From: Molossus alvarezi
Lineage: Eukaryota; Chordata; Mammalia; Chiroptera; Molossidae
Assembly (NCBI GenBank): GCA_037176705.1
Contig: JBAWUJ010000079.1
Coordinates: forward strand, 248,001 to 312,000
Direction of reading: 5' to 3'
Length of the DNA stretch: 64,000 nucleotides
Shown: positions 37,381-49,904 of the stretch, piece after piece
How the letters are laid out: each line of letters begins with the position of its first letter
How positions within the stretch are numbered: the stretch's first letter is position 1
Position numbers and translations under genes: made by a program
Notes under the pieces: model-generated
Seen by the model: the letters and a program-made list of their open reading frames with translations, nothing else
Databases searched by the model: none
What the model was told of the DNA's origin: nothing

Positions 37381-37421
37381 GATGTTTTTCCACTTAACTG
37401 CAGATAGGGAGGGAGAGAGTA

Positions 37422-37471
<50 letters not shown>

Positions 37472-37610
37472 ATGTGGACCATATTGATATATAGCCTACC
37501 ACAGGCATCCACCAAATTTCAACCATTACCTACCCTTGACTGGTATAAATCTCCTGAGCCTTTGATTCAAGGTGTACACTGTAACCCCAGAGTGGTTAGG
37601 GCTTGAATGA
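37378..37610 (-). repeat. SINE shared by both arms, with (GA)n
   Basis: The reverse strand is a SINE with a GA/CT run at 37428-37466. The copy at the mirror position, 55645-55875, is the same element. The insertion therefore predates the inverted duplication. Confidence 0.75.
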
Positions 37611-37904
37611 TTATTAAATACTCTTTTATAGTGTTCATAGTAGAGGTTATTTTGTGTGTTGTGTTCAGGTGACATCCTATATTAGAAATAAATATGCAAT
37701 GTTATCCAGTTTGTTTCAAATGTTACTAGGGCACATAAGAAGGTTTTTGAAGGAAAATGTGTTTTCAACCAATCTTGTTTTTCTGCACAGGAAACACTTG
37801 AATAGAGTCCTCGTGGCAAGCCATTAAGACACAAACACCTATACAGTCGGAATGATGTAGAAACATAAATAAAAAGCATCATTGTGTGCGCTGACACTCT
37901 AAAC

Positions 37905-38375
37905 GCTAATGAGTGTGGACAAACTGGCACAATGAAAGGCATGAGCGACTCCAAACTTGAGCAAAAAGCAAGATTTGCTTCTGTGCAGTATCCTCTGGGG
38001 AAGACGTTTCACCATCATTCGATAGGCAAATAAACTATGTTCTTTAGGGGTTTCCTGTACACTTGAACCTCTCATGGGTGTTAAGCTACTCATTGTGTCC
38101 AAGGCTTCATTGCTTTGACACAGGTTAGCCTTTTCCCTTGTGTATGACTGATGAATGCAGGCTGCTGCACTGCATGCCTGCTGACATTCACACAGAACTG
38201 CACTCCCTCCTTGCTCTGAGTAAGCCCTCTGGGTAAGTAGTCCTGCACACTTCCTTGCAAGCCATCCCCACAGAGGAAGGTTGACTCTCCCTGTTAAGTT
38301 TTTGCCTTGACAGAACCCTGCCCGGGTCTTTAGCAATCATGCCTACCTGAAAATGACATCTCTCTTCTGTCATTC
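37905..38375 (-). repeat. Repeat R, inverted copy at arm edge
   Basis: Reverse complement of 26505-26975. It begins within about 15 bp of the inner end of the left arm, so R brackets the left arm in opposite orientations. It extends a little further than the other copy, where LINE-1 sequence takes over. Confidence 0.85.
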
Positions 38376-40745
38376 CCATGGCAGATACATGAGAACATGG
38401 ACATAGGAGCAATTGCTCAAGCCCAAGAAAGTGAAAACTTATGTGTCACAAGTTGCCATCAGGCTCCTGTTCTCCAGGTGACCAAAATACAAGCCTGGGC
38501 ATCAAATATCAGTTCAGTACTTTCCTCCTCCTCCTGTATATTATCCTGAAAGAAAAAACAAAACCAAAGGACTGCTTGAACCCCACCTCCTCTTTCAATT
38601 TCCTCCCCCTCTTCTGGGCAGGGCGAATTCCAGATGATCTTTCAACAGTCCAGGTGAGGCCATTTACTCCATACTGCTACATCGCCCTGCTACACACAGC
38701 TTACACATGGAAACTCCTGGTAAGCTTCTGTATGATCCTTTCAGTCACACTCCAGGTACTTGGCATATTCTCTCTGAGTCTTCATCAAGTGATTGTTTTC
38801 TCCTGTGCAAATGAACAGCCTGGAATCTTTCAGCCACACCGGCAAAGCACACACTCCTCTAAGCTCCAGGCTGTCCTACCTGAACATAGTTGATGTTCTC
38901 CCCTGCCCAGTATTCAATCTTAAGTGTTCCTACTACACACACACACACATGCACACTCACACATACATGCACACTAACAGACTGGCATGCATGCAAAGGT
39001 GTGTTCAACGACCTCTGAACCATAGTTTCCAGGCTGAACCCTTGCCCTTCATGACTTGTTTGCTTCTCCTTCATAAGTGTTCTACTCTAGAGCCTGGGCA
39101 TCCACCCACATTTTGTGCTTGGGTAGAATCACAGTGATGGGTGATTTTCAGCAGGAAAGAAGCCTCAATTAGAACATTACAAAAGAGTAAGGCAAGAGAT
39201 GGTAAAGTGCCTGCAGTGGCAAGAGTCCTCAGAACTGCTGAGGGCCCCAAAAATGCTTTTTCAGGATATGGTGCAGAACCATGTTGCTTGCCCAGTGTCC
39301 CCGGATTTTACCTAAAGCTCATGCGCCTTGAGATTCCTTGCCTGCTTCTACTGTGTGGTCACTAAGGTTCTATAGTGTCCCTTCTCAGGACTCACAGCCA
39401 CTCCCTGGATCCCTAAGGTATGTTCCAGGGGACTCCAGTGTCATGAATCACAGTGGCATTGAATAAGTTTCTTTGGGACAGCTACTCACTTTTTAAAACC
39501 TAGAAAACCTGCATCTCAGCAACATGTCTGCCTCCCAGCTCTTTCTTCTGCATCTTACATCCCTCAGGTAGTGCCACCGGGGTCGGGTCACAAGTCTTTG
39601 CTGATGATCTTGATCAAAATACAGGGCACAGTAGGACTGACCCTAGTTTCACTCATGTAACTGCAACCTCCAACACTGCCTATTCAGAAACATGAGCTGA
39701 GCACTGTGACCTCAGAAATTTTGCCTGACCCTGGGAGCTTGTGCTACTCACTGTGAATAAGGGATTAATCTGGGGACACAGGTTGAACTCTGCCCCTTCT
39801 CTATGACAGCCTGATGCAGGGTGCTGGTGTTTGTACCTTGTGTCATACACCCAGGCCTTTGCACACCCTCTGCTGTGTAACAACGCACCTGCCACCACAC
39901 TCCTGCACATTTAGGGCAAGCCTGCACTCCTGAAGTTTGCTGCCTTCCTCAACTAGTCCTCAAGTGGCATCTGGCACACAGTAAGGCAAGAAATACATGC
40001 TGAATGGATGAAGGGGCAACAACAAATGATGACCTTCTTACACGTAATGGTCTTTGAGTTGCGCACTGAGTATCAGTGTGTCAGATACAGAAGGCAAATT
40101 TAGGTTCCCTGAAGGTGTTCGTGTGCAATGATGTCTGTGATGGGCTCTTGTGCTGCAGTGAGTCAGTCCTGCGGTTGTTAGGATGCTGGCAGGGGAAGGG
40201 GTAACATCTGAGTGGCAGCACTGGGAAGGCCTAACCTCTGGCTCAGACCTGGTGGTGAGAAGGAACTGTTACATATCCGCAGAGGGGCAAACAGATGTGT
40301 GTGAAGGGCTGCCCATCAGGCACTGTGGCTCAGAGAGCCAAGGGAAGGAGGAGGACAAGGACAGTAATTACACAGAACAACCACTACTCCTGTCCCTCCA
40401 GTTGTCATCTGTGGGCTTTCCACTGGCCACAACCTGCAGGAAAGCAAGAACTCAGCAGCCTAATAATTTCTGCCATGGTTCCAAAAAAATGGTGGAAAGT
40501 CTATCTCCAAATCATGTGTAGAGACCCTGGTCAAGATGTGCAGGATACCCCTCCAGAGGAAATAGGTAGAAAGGACCACGACCACTAGTTGTGTGGCTAC
40601 AGACAGAGAGTGCACATGTCAAGATCAATGCTGATGGCATGTGGAAAAGGCCCTAGGATGTGCCCAGCCAGGCTGTTCTGTATGTGAAGTCATATCATAT
40701 GCTAGGTTACTACTGTTATTTTCCTCACTAGTGTAATCATTCTTT
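38376..40745. other. Unassigned spacer DNA
   Basis: No recognisable gene, SINE or LINE over 2.4 kb. A short CA-rich stretch is at 38935-38985. Open frames here (38441-38893, 38793-39137, 40183-40521) have no recognisable motif. This is the largest apparently non-repetitive piece of the spacer. Confidence 0.45.
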
Positions 40746-40749
40746 TACT

Positions 40750-43375
40750 AAAAATAATTAATTAATTAATTTATTTTTGATACAGATGTCTTTTTTTCTT
40801 TTCTCTACTGATACCCCCACTCCTTCCTTCCAGCCCTGTCCCCAGCTGTGATGTCCATGTCTATTGTTCATTCATACATACACATAAGTTCTGTGGTTTA
40901 TCCTTCCCTCAACCCAAACTACTGGGGATTGTCAGTCTGTTTCCCACTTCCAGATCTCTGAGACTACCCCTTTCCTCAGATTTTTATGTTCATTATATTC
41001 CACGAATAAGTGAGATTATGTGATAGATGTCTTTTTCTGCTTGGCTTCTTTCTCTTAGAATAATACTTTCCAGGTTTCCCCAATGTTGTCTCAAAGGAAA
41101 AGAGATCTTTCTTTCTTACAGCTGCATACTACTCCATTGTGTATATGTACCAGAGATTTTTATTTTATCCATTTTTCTGCTCCTGGATATTTGAGCTGTT
41201 TCCAGACCTAAGCTTTTGTAAATAGCGCTGCTATGAACATGGAAGTACATATATTCTTTCTGATTGGTGTTTCAGGCTTTGTAGGGTATATTCCTAGAAG
41301 TGGGATCACTGGATCAAATGGAAGCTCAATTTTTAATTTGATGAGGTAATACCATATTGTTTTCCATAGCGGCTGCACCAGTCTGCATTTCCACCAGCAG
41401 TGTACTAGAGTCCCCTTTCCACCACACAACACTTTTTGTTTGATGATTTGTGGATGGCGGCCATACTGACATGTGTGAGGTGATACCTCATTGTTGTTTT
41501 GATTTGCATCTCTCTGATGATTAGTGATGTTGAGCATTTTGTCATATGTCTCTTGGTGATTTGTAAGTCCTGTTAGAAGAGCTTTCTATTTTGCTCCTCA
41601 GCTCATTTTTAATTGGGTTCTTTGTCTTCATTTTTTGGAGTCGTATAAGCACTCTACACATATTGGAAATTAACTCATTATATGATATATCCTTGGTAAT
41701 TATGCTCTCCCATAGAGTAGGTTGCCTTTCCATTTGGTGTTTATTTCTTTTACTGTACAGAAGCTTTTGAGTTTGATGGAGTCCCATGTGGTCATTTTCT
41801 CCTTTGTTTCCATTGCCTTAGGTGCTGTATCAGCAAAACTTCTGCTGCATCTGATGTCTAAAATTTTGTTGCCTACATATTATTCTAGGATTTCTAAAGA
41901 TTCATGAGTCACATTTAAGTCTTTTATTCATTTTGAATTTATTCTTTTGTATGGTGTAATTTGATGGTCTAGTTTCATTTTTTTGCATGTAGCTGTCCAT
42001 TTTCCCAACACCATTTATTAAAGAGGCTGTCTTTACTCCACTGTATAATCTTGCCACCTTGGTCAAATATTAATTGAGCATATTTCTGAGCATATTATGT
42101 TCCATTGATCTCTCTGCCTGTCCTTGTGCCAGTACATAGTTGTTTTGATTCCAGTGTCTTTATGGTATAACCTGAAGTCTGGTAATGTGATCCCTATAAC
42201 TTTGTTCTTCTTTTTCAAGATTGCTGTAGCTATTTGAGGTCTTTTTTGGTTCCATATAAACTTTTGAAGTATCTGTTCTACTTCTGTGATGTATTCTGTT
42301 GGTATTTTAATGAGAATTGCATTGAATTTATAGATTGCTTAGACTACTATGAACATTTTAATGATGTTATTTCTTCCAATCCATGAACAAAGTATGTCCT
42401 TCCATGTTTTTTTTTTTTTTTTTTTTTTTTTGGTTAAGTTTATTCCTAGGTATCTTAATTTGTTTGTTGTGATGGTAAATGAGATTATTTATTTTTAGTT
42501 TCTTTTTCCGTGAGTTCATCATTGGTGTATGAGAATTCCTTTGATTTCTTGATGTTAATTTGGCATCCTGCTACTTTTCCAAATTCATTTATTAAGTCTA
42601 GTAAATTTTTGATGGAGTCTTTGCGGGTTTTTATGTATAGTATCATGTCATCTGCAAATAAGGAAAGTTTTATTTCCTTCTTTCCAATTTGGATACCTTT
42701 TATTATTTCTCCCTGTCTGATTGCTGTGGCTGAGACTTTGAGTACTATGTTAAATAAGAGTGACAAAAGTGGGCATCCTTCTCTTGTTCTTGTTCATAAG
42801 GGAAATGTTTTTTGTTTTTGTTTTTATCCTCACCCGAGGATATTTTTCCATTTTTTGTACAGATAGAGTGGGAGGGAGAGAGAGGAAGAGATAGAGAGAG
42901 AGAAACATCGATGTGAAAGGGACACATCGAGTGGCTGCCACCCCACGACCAACCAGGGCCGGGGACAAACTGCAACCGAGGTACGCGCCCTTAGCGGGAA
43001 CCGAACCCGGGTCTCTCAGGACCGCAGGTTGACGCTCTAACCGCTGAGCCAAACCGGCCAGGGCAAGGGAAATGTTTTTAATTTTTGCCCATTAAGTATG
43101 ATGTTGGCTGTAGGTGTTCTATATATGGCATTTATTATGTTGAGATATGGTCCCTCTACTTTCAGATTGCTGAGCATTTTATCAAATGAGTGATGGGTTT
43201 TTGTCGAGTTTTTTCCCAGCATCTATTGATATGATCATATTATTTTTATATTTCATTTTGTTTATGTGGTGCATCACATTTATTGATTTGCAAATACCGT
43301 ACAAGGCTTGCATCCCTGGGATGAATCCCACTTGGTCATGTTGAATAATTTTTTGATATATTACTGTATTTAATT
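40750..43375 (-). mobile_element. LINE-1 fragment, minus strand, with a SINE inside
   Basis: Complete 3' end (40750-40930) and ORF2 C-terminal part, with reverse-strand pieces 41537-41208 ('[19 protein letters not shown]') and 42766-42485. The latter contains the reverse-transcriptase catalytic motif FADDM ('[17 protein letters not shown]'). A SINE split it at 42.8-43.06 kb. It is truncated at 43.37 kb. Confidence 0.9.
42813..43064 (-). repeat. Young VES-like SINE inserted in LINE-1
   Basis: One of the best preserved copies. The reverse strand runs 'gccctggccggtttggctca' to 'atcctcgggtgaggataaaa'. The 15-bp direct repeat 'aagggaaatgttttt' flanks it exactly (42798-42812 and 43065-43079). Confidence 0.96.
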
Positions 43376-43606
43376 GTCAAAGCATCATAAATATATAAAT
43401 AAAATATTAGATGAAGCAAGAGAGAGACAGAAAGTAACCTACCTTGGAGTTCCCTTAGGCTGTCAGCTGATTTCTCAAGAGAAACACTGCAGGCATGGAG
43501 GAGTGGCATCAAATGTATAAAGTGATAAAAGGAAAGAATCTGAATCCAAACCTACCCTATCCAGCGAGGGAAGCATTGAAAATTGAAGGTGAAGTAAAGA
43601 GCTTCA

Positions 43607-43607
<1 letters not shown>

Positions 43608-43646
<39 letters not shown>
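43608..43646. repeat. Poly-A run of 39 bases
   Basis: An uninterrupted A-run lies inside the ORF1 C-terminal coding region of a LINE-1, where other copies read a short Lys-rich stretch. It may be a local expansion or an assembly artefact. Confidence 0.9.
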
Positions 43647-43650
<4 letters not shown>

Positions 43651-45297
43651 AACCCAAAAGAAGTTTATCCCCACCAAACCAGCACTGCAAGAAAAAGTAA
43701 GGAGACTGGTGTAAGAAGAAGAAATACATGGAGAGAGAGAGAGAAACACAGGCATAAAATAATAATTGAATCTCAGAAGTTTCTATCAATAATAGCCTTA
43801 AATGTAAGGGGCTTAAATACCCCAAACAAAAGTAATAGGGTAGGTGATTGATAAGAAAACATGAACCACATATATTCTCTCTGCATGAAATCCACCTCAC
43901 AACAAAGACTCACACAGGATGAAACTAAACTGATGGAAAAATAATATCCAGGTAAATAAAAATGAAAATATATTAAAAAACTCTTCTAGCAGAACTCATA
44001 TTGGAAAAGACAGATTAAAAATGAAGGCCATATAACTTGCAAAGAAGGTGATACAGAATATAAAAAGGATCAAACCAACACAAGCATATAACCTTGGTAA
44101 ACACATATGCACCAAATATAGGAGCTCCAAAAGATATTTCAAAACTTCTGAAGAATTTCAAAGGGGAAATCAATGGCAATCATGAGAGAAGTTCATAGCA
44201 CTACAGACCTAACTGAAGAAACAAGAAAAAAATCCTAATTGATGTTCTAACAGTACAACTCAAAGAACTAGAAAGTAAATAAAAAGAAACATCAACAACA
44301 AATATATGAAAAGAAATAAAAAAAGATCATAGTGGAAATAAAGACATGGAAACAAACAAAAGAGTTGTTCAAAAGGTAAAGGAAACAAAGAGCTTGTTTT
44401 TTGAAAAGATAAACAAGATTGATGGACCCTAAGCCAGACTTACCAAGGAATAAAAAAAGAAGACCCAAATAAACAAAATCAGAAATGAAAAAGAATCAAA
44501 ACCTGACAGCAAAGAAATACAAGGGATCATTGAAACATTTACAAACAGTTGTACCTAGACTAATTGGACAATATATGCAAAATACACACATTCTGGATAC
44601 ACACAGTCTAAAAAAATTGAACTGGAAAGAGAAAGAAAACTTGAATAGACAAATAACAATTAAGAAAATTGAAGATGTAATCAAGAAAATGCCAGCAAAC
44701 AAAAGCCCAGACTAGGACATATTAATGGGGGAGTTTTACTAAATATTCAAAGAAATTCTAACACCCATTCTTCTTAAAGTATTCCAAAAAATCCAAGGAG
44801 ACGAAAGACTTCCAAGCTTATTTTATGAGGCCAACATAATTTTAATTCCAAAGACACTACAAAGAATAAACAACAACAACAACAAAAAAATCTACAGGAT
44901 AATTTCCTGGAGGAATAGAGATGCCATAACCTTTAACAAAATATTCGCAAATTAAATCCAGGAATACATCAAAACAATTATTCTTCAAGCTCAAATGGGA
45001 TTCACCCCAAGGATGCAAGGATGATACAATATCCACAAAGGAATAAAAGTGATACACCACATAAACTAAACAAAAGAGAAAAACCAAATGATTATATCAA
45101 TAGATGCTGGAAAAGCACTAGACAAAAACCAGCACGCATTTCTGGTAAAAACACTCGGCAATATGGAAATAGAAGGATCTCATCTGGACATAATAAAGGC
45201 CATAGAGGAAAAACTCATAGCAACATCACACTCAATCAGCAAATACTACAAGAATGTCATTTAAGATCAGGAAACCAACAGGGATACCCACTCTTGC

Positions 45298-45542
45298 CAC
45301 TTTTTTTTTTTTGTCTTTATCCTCAAGCAAAGATATTTTTGCATTTTTATTTAGTGGAGCCAAAGGAAGAGAGAAAATAAGAGAGAGAGAGAGGAACAGT
45401 GAGTGGTCGCCACCCACAGGACCCCAACTAAAGCCAAGGATAAAATGCAACTGAGGTAAATGCCATTAGCGGGAACCCAACCCAGGACTATCTGGTGTGC
45501 AGGCTGATGTTCCAACAGCTGAGCAAAACCGGCCAGGGTTCG
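45298..45542 (-). repeat. SINE inserted in LINE-1
   Basis: Reverse-strand SINE starting 'accctggccggttttgctca' near 45540, with a GA-rich zone at 45370-45400 and a T-run at 45302-45313. LINE-1 ORF2 sequence continues on both sides. Target duplication is unclear ('cactctt'). Confidence 0.85.
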
Positions 45543-47695
45543 TCACTCTTATCTAACATTATACTGGACATCATAGCCACAGCTATTAGAAATGAAGAAA
45601 AGATAAAAGGAATCCATAAAAGGTGGAAGCGAAACTGTCATTATTTACAGGTGACATGATAATGTCCATTAAAAAAAACAAAAAACATAAAAACTCCATC
45701 AAAATTCTACTAAGCTTAATAAATAAGTTTGGCAAAGTAGCCAGATACAAAATTAACTTGAAAAATTCTAGGGCATTTTTGTACACCAACAACAAATTCA
45801 CTGGAAGAGAAACTAAAAAAGCAATTCTATTTACTATTGCGGCAAAATAAAGTAAAAACCCAGGAATAAACTTAACCAAAGAATTAAAGGATCTATTTTC
45901 AGAAAACTACAGGTCACTAAAAAAATAAATGCAGAAAGATATTAAAAAGTGGAAGCATATATCTTGTTCATGCATTGGAAGAATTAACATTAAAATGTCT
46001 ATACCACACAAAGCAATGTGTTGATTCAATGCAATCTCAATCACAATCCCAGTGACATATTTCACAGAACTAAAACAAATTCTCCAATAGTTTATATGGG
46101 GCAAAAACAAACAAACACATACAAAACAACAACAACAACATCAACAACAACAAAATCCCAAAGAGCTTCAGCAATCTTGAAGAAAGAGAACACAGTAAGA
46201 GAAATTGCAATAATAAATATGAGGTTATACTACAAACATATGGTAATCAAAACAGCCCGGTACAGGTACAAGAACAGGCACAAGATCAATGAAAAAAAAA
46301 AACAGCAAAACCAGAAATGGAACAGTCATCATGCTCTATTAATATTAGAAAAAGGTTCCAAGAGCATTCAGTGGACAAAAGACAGCCTGTTCAATAAATA
46401 GTGTTGGGAGTATTGGTCCGCTACAAGCAAAAAAAAAAAAAAAAAAAAAAAATGTAGATGGACTACCAACTTACACCATACACAGGAATAAACTCAAAAT
46501 GAATAACAGAATAAGAGACTTAAATGTGACTCATGAATTCACAAAACTCCTAGAACATCATAGAACAAAATGTAAGCAACAAAATTTCAGACATCATATG
46601 CAGCAGAATTTTTACCAATACAATGCCTAAGGAAAAAGAAATAAAGGGTAAAAATGACCACATGGATTACATCAAAGTAAAAAGCTTCTGCATAGTAAAA
46701 GAAACAAGCAACAAAATGCAAAAGGAACCCATGATATGGAAGAGCATAACTGCCTCAGATTAAGCATTAATTAAAAAAAACAGATAGACTACTCATATAA
46801 CTCAACAACAGAAAGACAAAGATTCCAATTTGAAAATGGCAGAGCACCTATAAACACCTCTCCAAACAGCACATACAAATGGCCAAGAACAAAATGAAAA
46901 AATGACCATCATCACTAATCAACAGTGAGATGAAATTTAAAACAGCTATGAGGTAACACCTAACCCCTGCCAGAACAAATGCCATCAACAAATCACCAAA
47001 TAACAATTGCTGGTGAGAGTGTGGAGAAAAGGTGACTCATTAACTTCTGGTGGAAATGCAGATTGGTGCAAATTCTATAGAAAACAATATGAAGCTTCCT
47101 CCAAAATTAAAAATGGAACTGCCTTTTGACCCAGTGTTCCCACTTCTAGAATATATCCTAAGAAGTCTGAATTACCCATCAGATAGTATATATGTAATCC
47201 TATGTTCTTAGTGGAACTGTTTACAATTGATAACAACTGGAAACAGCCCAAGTGTCCATCAATAGATGAGTGGAACAAAATTTTTGGTACATATACACAC
47301 TGGAACAGTATGCAGTTGTAAGAAAGACAGATCTCGTATCCTCTGAGACAACATGGAGGGACTGGGAGAATATCATGCTAAGAGAAATAAGCCAATCAGA
47401 GGAAAACAAATACCACGCGATCTCACTTATTTGGGAAATTTTGTGAACAAAATAAGCTGATGAACAAAAATGATGCAGAGACAAAGAAAGTAGTAACGTT
47501 CAGATGACAAAATTCAGAGGACGGGAACGATGGTGTGGGGGAAGAAAGGAGATAAATCAAAGACCTAACATGCATAGATGCATCACCAGTGGACACAGGC
47601 AACAATGCTGAGGTTGGGGCAGGACTGGGAAAAAGGAGTCAAGGAGGGGAAATGGAGACACATCTGTAACAAATATTAATCAATTAAATAATAAT

Positions 47696-47922
47696 ATATA
47701 TGAAATACAAGACACAATATATACTATGTCCAAGATAACACAGCAGTGAGCTATTTTATAAAAAGTCAAATATTTGATAACAACAGAGTCTTCTACAGGA
47801 ATTCTCATCTCAAGAACATGAAAGGCCACAATCAGGGTACCCACAGGCTGTAGGTGGAGTGCCATCGTGCTTCTTGTGTTGGGATCTTGGATTATCTCTG
47901 CTTCAGTACCTTAAGTAAATGA
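47696..47922. other. Unassigned DNA
   Basis: No recognised gene or repeat between a LINE-1 end and a SINE. Confidence 0.4.
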
Positions 47923-47937
47923 GCCACAAATATTTTA

Positions 47938-48164
47938 TTTTATTGTATTGTATTTTGTTCAGGTAGAGTAGGAGGGAGAGAAAGGAACACAGAGAGAGAG
48001 AGAAACATCATGTGAAAGGAACACATCGAGTGGCTGCCACCCACACAACCGACCAGGGCCTGGGACAAACTGCAACTGAGGTAGTGCCCTTAGCGGGAAC
48101 CAAACCCGGGTCTCTCAGGACCGCAGGCGGACGCTCTAACCGCTGAACCAAACCGGCCAAGGCA
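47938..48164 (-). repeat. VES-like SINE with target-site duplication
   Basis: Full-length reverse-strand SINE flanked by 'gccacaaatatttta' at about 47923-47937 and 48165-48179. The A-tail is replaced by a TTTTA-rich run. Confidence 0.93.
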
Positions 48165-48179
48165 GCCACAAATATTTTA

Positions 48180-48712
48180 AAATGTACCTTATAAAGTCCA
48201 CAATATGTTTACACTCAAAAAACGAAATGACAAACATTAAATGGACTGAAGGCTTAAAGAGACATTTCTCCAAATACGATAAATACAGAGCCAGTGAAGC
48301 AAGCTCATAAAAAGACAATAAATGTTACTGCTCATCAGAACAATGCAAATCAAAACTAAGGTGATATTCAAGTTTACTCCTAATTAGGCTGTAATGTTTG
48401 AATAAAAATACCATGTGTTGTGGAGGGAATGGAAAAGCTGGGATCCTGTACATGAGACATGTAAAATGGTACAGCTGCTGTGCATAACACTGGGAATTCC
48501 TTATAACACATTAAACCCTGGATTAAAATAAGCTTCAGAAAACCAACTCATATTACACACCCAAATAATTGGAAACCGGGAGAAAATGCCTGTTGGTGGA
48601 GGCTCAAAACTGTTCTAAGGGGAAAGAGCTCAAACAGATGAACTGGGGGACAAGGTATAGTAACTGCAGCTACAATTCATCCATAAAAAGTGACATTGCC
48701 TATTCCATGCTA
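48180..48712 (+). repeat. Old LINE-1 3' region, strongly diverged
   Basis: Scattered matches to the LINE-1 3' end ('agagacatttctccaaatac', 'aatgcaaatcaaaactaagg', 'tgtaaaatggtacagctgct') in the expected order. It is far more diverged than the other LINE-1 copies here. Confidence 0.55.
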
Positions 48713-48721
48713 CGTGGATGA

Positions 48722-48972
48722 TTTTTTTTTTTTTTTAATCTTCACCCGATGACATTTTTACACTTTTTGTTCAGACACAGAGGGAGGAGAGAGAGAAAGA
48801 GAGTGAGAGAAACATTGATATGAAAGGGACACACCGAGTGGCTGCCACCCGCACTACCAACCAGGGCCGGGGTCAAACTGCAACCCAGGTACATGCCCTT
48901 AGCGGGAACCGAACCCTGGTCTCTCTTGACTGCAGGCCAATGCTGTAGCCGCTGAGCCAAACCAACCAGGGC
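48722..48972 (-). repeat. VES-like SINE
   Basis: Complete reverse-strand copy with a T-run tail (48722-48737) and head 'gccctggttggtttggctca'. The imperfect direct repeat 'gtggat(g/a)attttt' flanks it. Confidence 0.92.
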
Positions 48973-49195
48973 ACTTTGTGGATAATTTTTGAAGTCATCC
49001 ATGCTAACAGAAAGAAGTCACATGCTATTGTCAGGTCTGGTTTCACTCCATGAGTATGACCTATGGGGGACAGTAGCATCAGTTCACACAGAATATAGGT
49101 TGATGTTTGGTTGGTGGGTCAGTGGAGAAATGATATTGACACCTTATGGAGCAGAGCATTGTATTTATGGGAGCTACATAAGATTTCAGACTATT
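48973..49195. other. Old diverged DNA between two SINEs
   Basis: Nothing recognised. It may belong with the old LINE-1 segment upstream. Confidence 0.35.
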
Positions 49196-49199
49196 GTCG

Positions 49200-49441
49200 T
49201 TGTTTTTTTTATCATCCTCATTCAAGGACATTTTTCCATTTTTTGTTCAGATAGAGTGGGAGGGAGAAAGAGAGAGAGAAACATCAAAATGAAAGGGACA
49301 CATCAAGTGGTTGCTACCCATACAACCCAAATAGGGCCAGAGACAAAATGCAGCCGAGGTACATGCCCTTAGATGGAACCAAACCCAGGCCTCTCTGGAT
49401 CGCAAACTGATGCTCTAACCACTGAGCAAAATAGGCCCTGG
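49200..49441 (-). repeat. VES-like SINE
   Basis: Complete reverse-strand copy. The direct repeat 'agatttca(g/t)act' lies at about 49182-49193 and 49443-49454. Slightly more diverged than its neighbours. Confidence 0.88.
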
Positions 49442-49519
49442 CAGATTTCATACTTTCTAGATGTGGTGGTAGCATAATGTATCAAATATACCCTATGTTA
49501 TGTAACCATTCACTTGCAA

Positions 49520-49636
49520 TACATATTTTTAACATGTTCCCCCATTTTTAAAGCAGCACTATTTAAAATAGCTAAGATCTGGAAACAGCCCAAGTGTCCA
49601 TCTATAGATGAGTGGATAAAAAAGCTGTGGTTTTTG
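49520..49636 (+). mobile_element. Inverted LINE-1 segment
   Basis: A short plus-strand ORF2 C-terminal piece ('aagatctggaaacagcccaa', 49577-49596) abuts minus-strand ORF2 at 49637 without a gap. This suggests an inversion during insertion or a later rearrangement. Confidence 0.75.
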
Positions 49637-49904
49637 CTCTTTGAGTATGATGTTGGTTGTTGGTCTTTCATATATGGCCTTTACTATGTCAAGATATGAT
49701 CCCTCTATTCCCAGATTGCAGAGTGATTTTGTCAGAAATGGGAGCTGTATTTTGTTGAATGCTTTTTCAGTGTCTATTGATATCATCCTATGATTTTTAT
49801 TCTTCATTTTGTTCATGTGGTGTATCACATTTATTGATTTATAAATATTGTACCAGCCTTGCATCCCTGGGATGAATCCCACTTGGCCATGGTGAAGAAT
49901 TTTT

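Larger units (their letters stand above)
34559..37385 (+). pseudogene. TSPY-family pseudogene, locus B, left arm
   Basis: A multi-exon TSPY copy. Exon 1 starts with ATG at 34559 and has an acidic, glutamate-rich lead. It ends in the dimerisation helix 'EPVNEQASKAFSQLKRKTW' near 35305-35360. Exon 2 ends at 36118 ('LSAMICEQDEKM'). Exon 3 ends at 36354 ('CCKILLFCQNNLYF'). Exon 4 is 36446-36567 and exon 5 is 36675-36756. Lesions: frame change near 34930; TGA at 35151 (TGG in the other arm); one-base loss near 35280; TAG at 35424 replacing the Trp of the GFWAK motif; exon 3 acceptor AG lost (ctatac instead of ctacag); TGA at the end of exon 3; 24-bp in-frame loss plus TGA at 36523 in exon 4; TAA at 36711 in exon 5. 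It cannot encode a normal protein. Confidence 0.9.
28440..37890 (+). repeat. Left arm of large imperfect inverted repeat
   Basis: Matches run in reverse against 55366-64000. Paired points include 28455/64000, 29300/63150, 32780/60480, 34559/58680, 36440/56820 and 37885/55370. Coordinate sums shift by about 600-800 between 30.8 and 31.5 kb, because the right arm has a deletion there. Identity is roughly 85-92% in sampled stretches. The arm carries two TSPY-family loci. The outer boundary is uncertain because the right arm runs off the window. Confidence 0.9.
43430..47695 (+). mobile_element. LINE-1 lacking its 5' part, plus strand
   Basis: It starts within the C-terminal part of ORF1 ('MYKVIKGKNLNPNLPYPA', 43510-43565), passes an unusually long A-run (43608-43646), and enters ORF2 ('LSIIALNVRGLNTPNKSNRV', about 43785). 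It continues through 'MPANKSPD' (44690-44715) to the 3' UTR, ending near 47690. A SINE splits it at 45.3-45.54 kb. A second A-run is at 46430-46452. Stops are frequent, so it is inactive. Confidence 0.9.

Noticed and set aside
42813..43064. tRNA gene
   Set aside because: The tRNA-like A and B boxes belong to a SINE with a tail and target-site duplication, and no cloverleaf is kept. The same applies to all other SINE heads.
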